8,391 bases of DNA from an uncultured bacterium (lineage in GTDB: Bacteria; Desulfobacterota; Desulfobulbia; Desulfobulbales; Desulfobulbaceae): assembly GCA_903842475.1 (NCBI GenBank), contig CAIMMA010000754.1, positions 1 through 8,391 on the forward strand. The letters are read 5' to 3'. The position numbers were made by a program, and so were the translations under genes. The notes beneath the pieces are model-generated. The model was not told the DNA's origin. It saw only the letters and a list, made by a program, of their open reading frames with translations, and searched no databases. Below, one piece after another: positions 6,074-8,391 of this stretch (position 1 is its first letter; each line of letters opens with the position of its first letter).

Positions 6074-6673
6074 TCAGCGGTAATTGAAACGGATCAGGAT
6101 CGGCAGGGTGCCCATGAACTCGATCTCGGTCAGGGTGGCGTTGTCGACCTTGAACTTCCAGTAGCCGGTGGACACCGACTCGCAGAAAAAATGGGCCAGC
6201 AAGGAGCGGATGCAGCCGCCGTGGGAGACCATCGCCACCCGCTTGCCGGGATGATAGCTGACCACCTCCTCAACAAAACCGACCACCCGATTTCGGAAGG
6301 CGGCAAAGGCCTCGGCGCCCGGGATCTGGGTCAGCTCCCAGTCCTTGAGCCACATCTGCCAGATCTCGGGGTACTGCTTGGCGATCTCGGAAAAATGCAT
6401 CCCTTCCCACGCGCCGAAATGAAATTCCTGGAGGCTGCTGTCGGTGATGATCGGGACGGTTTCGCCGAAAACCAGGGTGGCGGTATCCATTGCCCGCTGC
6501 AGGGGGCTGCAAAAAATCGAATCCACCTCCAGGGCGTTGAGGCGCTGGCCCAGCGTGGCGGCCTGCTGCCGACCGAGGTCGTTGAGCGGGGTATCGGTAC
6601 TGCCCATAAGGATACCGTTTTTATTCTGCTCGGTTTCACCGTGGCGGATCAGATAAAGTTTGGTCGTGTTCAT
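6074..6673 (-). CDS. cobC: Alpha-ribazole phosphatase CobC (histidine phosphatase family)
   Basis: CobC removes the 5' phosphate of alpha-ribazole phosphate or of adenosylcobalamin 5'-phosphate, the last dephosphorylation in nucleotide-loop assembly. The 199-residue product has the phosphoglycerate-mutase-like signature LIRHGET near the N-terminus (Arg10, phospho-acceptor His11), GSTDTPLNDLG, CSPLQRAMDTA with Arg60, LQEFHFGAWEG with the likely acid Glu83, and MVSHGG with the second active-site His151. Length and motifs fit CobC and related broad-specificity histidine phosphatases; the cob operon setting decides the assignment. The ATG at 6673 is chosen because it overlaps the cobS stop in the form ATGA, a common coupling arrangement. 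An upstream in-frame ATG at 6688 has no better ribosome site. Translation is probably coupled to cobS. Confidence 0.88.
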   Translation of the reverse strand: MNTTKLYLIRHGETEQNKNGILMGSTDTPLNDLGRQQAATLGQRLNALEVDSIFCSPLQRAMDTATLVFGETVPIITDSSLQEFHFGAWEGMHFSEIAKQYPEIWQMWLKDWELTQIPGAEAFAAFRNRVVGFVEEVVSYHPGKRVAMVSHGGCIRSLLAHFFCESVSTGYWKFKVDNATLTEIEFMGTLPILIRFNYR

Positions 6674-7446
6674 AACAGATATTTCCATACCAGAAGAAAG
6701 ACTAAAAGAGTGACGATTTCAGCCAGTTCGACGGTGGCACCGATGGTGTCGCCGGTGATGCCGCCGAGCCGTGGTTTCAGGTACAAGGCAAACAGCACGG
6801 CCAGCACCAGAGCCGAAACATGGAGCAGGACCACGACCAGGGCCACAAGGCCCGGGGCCAAGCCCTGGAAAAACAGCATCGCCGTGACCAGCGCCAGGGA
6901 AACACCGGTGGCGGCCGCGGCCTGGGTCAGCCCGGTTTGGTTGACATAATCGCCGATCCCCCGTTCCTCGCGGGCATAGCGACCGACCGCCGAATGCCAG
7001 ACCAGGGCCATCCGGCCGAGCACCGGGGTGGCGAGTACCGCCAGGGTCGCGCCGCTTGCCGGCATGGCATGGAGGAGGAGATATTTTAAGAGCACGGTGA
7101 GGACAATCGCGACCACCCCGTTGGTGCCCAGGGTCGAATCCCGCATGATCTCCAGCATCCGCTCCCGCGATCGATAGCAGAACAGGCCGTCGGCGGTATC
7201 GGCGATGCCGTCCAGATGCAGGCCGCCGGTGATGACGATCAGGGCAATCACCGCGGCGATCGCGCCGAGCTCCCGGCCCAGCAGATGATCGGCCGCCACA
7301 AAACAGCCGGCAGCGGGCAGGGCCGCCAGCAGGCCGACGAGCGGCATCCATTTCATCCCCTCGACAAAACGGGCAGCGGTGAACTCGATGGGTATCGAAA
7401 TCGGGTACCGGGTCATGAACTGGATCATCAAAATGAGCGCTTGCAT
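6670..7446 (-). CDS. cobS: Adenosylcobinamide-GDP ribazoletransferase CobS
   Basis: CobS is an inner-membrane enzyme that joins adenosylcobinamide-GDP (from CobU) to alpha-ribazole or its 5'-phosphate (from CobT and CobC), releasing GMP and completing the cobamide. The 258-residue product has the normal length and is very hydrophobic, with several membrane segments (about 34-53, 60-75, 110-127, 175-193, 198-222, 240-257). Family motifs are RYP near residue 13, GGLHLDGIADTADGL (74-88, with the conserved aspartates that bind metal), RDSTLGTNG (102-110), GRMALVW (144-150) and LGGITGDTIGA (227-237). The ATG at 7446 follows the cobU stop by 12 bp; its ribosome site is weak, and Met7 or Met11 are alternative starts, so translational coupling to cobU is likely. 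The stop overlaps the cobC start (ATGA). Confidence 0.95.
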   Translation of the reverse strand: MQALILMIQFMTRYPISIPIEFTAARFVEGMKWMPLVGLLAALPAAGCFVAADHLLGRELGAIAAVIALIVITGGLHLDGIADTADGLFCYRSRERMLEIMRDSTLGTNGVVAIVLTVLLKYLLLHAMPASGATLAVLATPVLGRMALVWHSAVGRYAREERGIGDYVNQTGLTQAAAATGVSLALVTAMLFFQGLAPGLVALVVVLLHVSALVLAVLFALYLKPRLGGITGDTIGATVELAEIVTLLVFLLVWKYLL

Positions 7447-7458
7447 CGCCTGACCGCG

Positions 7459-8019
7459 CTACCCTTTGATCCGCATGGGGATGCCGGAGACCACCAGAAA
7501 AACCTCCGAGGCCGCCGCTGCCATGCGCTGATTGGCCCGACCGGCGCAGTCACGGAAAAACCGCGCCAAGGGCGCCATCGGCACGATGCCGTAGCCGACT
7601 TCGTTGGTAACGGCGATCAGGGTCGCGCTGCTTTGCTCGACCGCCGCAATCAGCGCCTCGATTTCGTCGAGGACATCGGCCTCGACAGTATGCAGCTGCG
7701 CCATGGTCGGGTCATCCCAATCGACCGCATGCGCCAGCAGCCGATTGGTGATCATCACAGTGAGGCAATCCAGCAGGATGCCCGCATACCGCCCGCCCTC
7801 GGCGGCAATGATTGCCGACGGGCCGACGGCCGCTTCGAAGGTGCGCCAGGCTGCGGGCCGCTGCCGGCGATGCCGGGCGATGCGATCCTCCATCTCGGCG
7901 TCCAGAGGTTTGGCCGTGGCGACATAGGCAATATTGGCACCGAGGCCTGCGGCCAGTTGCTCGGCATACCGGCTCTTGCCGCTTCTGGCCCCGCCAGTAA
8001 CCAGGATAATACGCCCCAT
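7459..8019 (-). CDS. cobU: Bifunctional adenosylcobinamide kinase / adenosylcobinamide-phosphate guanylyltransferase CobU
   Basis: CobU phosphorylates adenosylcobinamide and then transfers GMP from GTP, giving adenosylcobinamide-GDP for CobS. It acts both in de novo synthesis and in cobinamide salvage. The 186-residue product matches the normal size (about 180). Seen are VTGGARSGKS with the P-loop (9-16, Lys15), RIARHRRQRPAAWRT where His50 corresponds to the histidine that is guanylylated in Salmonella CobU (His46), LLDCLTVMITNRL (82-94), VTNEVGYGIVP (137-147) and FRDCAGRANQRMA (155-167). The ATG at 8019 is chosen because AGGTGA lies five bases upstream and the family begins with this strand; the open frame extends 15 codons further without similarity. 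It is the first gene of the operon, with a possible promoter at 8071-8100. Confidence 0.95.
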   Translation of the reverse strand: MGRIILVTGGARSGKSRYAEQLAAGLGANIAYVATAKPLDAEMEDRIARHRRQRPAAWRTFEAAVGPSAIIAAEGGRYAGILLDCLTVMITNRLLAHAVDWDDPTMAQLHTVEADVLDEIEALIAAVEQSSATLIAVTNEVGYGIVPMAPLARFFRDCAGRANQRMAAAASEVFLVVSGIPMRIKG

Positions 8020-8070
8020 GAATTTCACCTGCAATGGTTGCCGGGGCAATCGGGCGATCGCCACGCAGTA
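8020..8070 (-). promoter_or_regulatory. Short cobU leader with palindrome
   Basis: This is the predicted 5' untranslated stretch of the cob operon. It carries the perfect palindrome GGCGATCGCC (8053-8062) and a tiny TTGCC/GGCAA stem (8038-8049), then the AGGTGA ribosome site. It is too short for a cobalamin riboswitch, and no B12-box sequence (GCCACTG) is seen here or up to 8268 on the minus strand. Confidence 0.35.
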
Positions 8071-8100
8071 ATTACAAAAAGATCAGCAAAAACAATACAA
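8071..8100 (-). promoter_or_regulatory. Candidate sigma70-type promoter for the cob operon
   Basis: On the minus strand TTGTAT (8095-8100) and TGTAAT (8071-8076, five of six matches to TATAAT) are separated by 18 bases. They lie in an AT-rich stretch between the upstream gene's terminator and cobU, and would give a leader of about 45 bases. The -35 match is weak, so this is a best guess. Confidence 0.4.
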
Positions 8101-8109
8101 TGAATCAAC

Positions 8110-8142
8110 AAAAAAAACAGCGCCCGGCCCTGCGGCAGCGCT
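8110..8142 (-). terminator. Intrinsic terminator, minus strand
   Basis: On the minus strand AGCGC (8142-8138), a UG bulge and CCG pair with CGG and GCGCT (8123-8119) around a 6-nt loop. One G (8118) and a run of eight T residues (complement of 8110-8117) follow. This is a classic rho-independent terminator. It most likely ends the CAP-domain gene, whose stop codon is about 126 bp upstream, and insulates the cob operon promoter just beyond it. Confidence 0.7.
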
Positions 8143-8268
8143 CCGATGGTTATATCGAATTCAGGAAAAAAAAGATAGAGGCAAATGGAAGGGGAGAGCA
8201 GCGCAAGCTGGGGTGAACGCGCCGGGGATCAGCCCCCCCCGGAGCGTGCCGCTTGCCGGTACTGCCTG

Positions 8269-8391
8269 CTATTTGCAGGCAAAGAAGGTGACGTAGTCGC
8301 CGACCTCGGCGATACCGGCCTTGGTGATCCCCTCTTTGAGCATGTTCTCGTCATGACCGCGCGAGGCTCGCCAGGAATCGAACATTTTCAA
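8269..8391 (-). CDS. CAP/SCP-domain (YkwD-like) protein, C-terminal fragment
   Basis: Only the last 40 residues and the TAG stop are in the window; the gene begins beyond 8391. The fragment contains FDSWRASRGHDENML, which fits the late CAP-domain signature W..S.GH..N(L/M)L, then KAGIAEVGDYVTFFACK, resembling the closing strands (AGVG....YWTQVF) of bacterial CAP/SCP (YkwD-type) proteins. Such proteins are usually secreted and of uncertain function. A signal peptide cannot be checked because the N-terminus is missing. A GC-rich imperfect hairpin with an 8-C run (8222-8242) and an intrinsic terminator (8110-8142) lie downstream of the stop. It is on the same strand as the cob operon but probably a separate transcript. 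Confidence 0.6.
   Translation of the reverse strand: MKMFDSWRASRGHDENMLKEGITKAGIAEVGDYVTFFACK

Noticed and set aside
5196..6083. Plus-strand open frame of 295 codons opposite cobT
   Set aside because: Shadow of cobT: no family motifs and a biased composition produced by the codon pattern of the real gene.
7216..8103. Plus-strand open frame of 295 codons opposite cobS and cobU
   Set aside because: Antisense to two motif-confirmed genes, with no start context or domain features.
8222..8242. CCGGGG / CCCCGG hairpin after the CAP-domain gene as a terminator
   Set aside because: No T tract follows on the minus strand; the hairpin with T8 at 8110-8142 is a much better candidate.

Overview
The window reads as an ordinary chromosomal segment of a fairly GC-rich Gram-negative bacterium. 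A sulfate-reducing or sulfur-cycling Desulfobacterota (Desulfobulbus-like) lineage would fit the gene mix: a biotin-dependent acyl-CoA carboxylase, NhaB, a DsrE-family protein and cobamide genes. This is an inference from gene content and feel, because no rRNA or other marker is present. No tRNA, rRNA, CRISPR array, insertion sequence or phage gene was seen.

Left end (1-910). The window opens inside the 5' end of a carboxyltransferase subunit gene on the minus strand. It is followed by about 660 bp without a convincing gene, more AT-rich than the coding parts, which holds a perfect 10-bp inverted repeat. At 771-887 on the plus strand lies a 39-codon stump matching the N-terminus of the intact YheT-type hydrolase found 2.6 kb away. 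The stump runs straight into a good intrinsic-terminator structure (874-909).

Middle (929-4360). nhaB (Na+/H+ antiporter) and a small DsrE/DsrF-family gene lie on the minus strand. The intact YheT-like alpha/beta hydrolase gene is divergent on the plus strand. The YheT stump and the intact gene therefore bracket nhaB-dsrE, which suggests a past duplication, insertion or deletion.

Right part (4421-8019, minus strand). A tight cobamide nucleotide-loop operon is read in the order cobU, cobS, cobC, cobT, then a small TIM-barrel protein that resembles the cobamide-remodelling phosphodiesterase CbiR. CobU activates cobinamide to the GDP form, CobT makes alpha-ribazole phosphate, CobS joins the two, and CobC removes the 5' phosphate. 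A CbiR-type enzyme would open the nucleotide loop of existing cobamides so that the other four could rebuild it with a preferred lower ligand. The operon is tightly packed (gaps of 11-12 bp, one ATGA overlap, one 50-bp overlap). A plausible promoter sits just downstream of an intrinsic terminator belonging to the preceding gene. No cobalamin riboswitch is visible in the leader.

Right end (8269-8391). The C-terminal 40 residues of a CAP/SCP-domain protein, on the minus strand, run off the edge.

The observations most worth a second look are the compact CbiR-like protein embedded in the cob operon and the truncated YheT stump with its terminator. I saw no clearly new defence, mobile or RNA-guided system.
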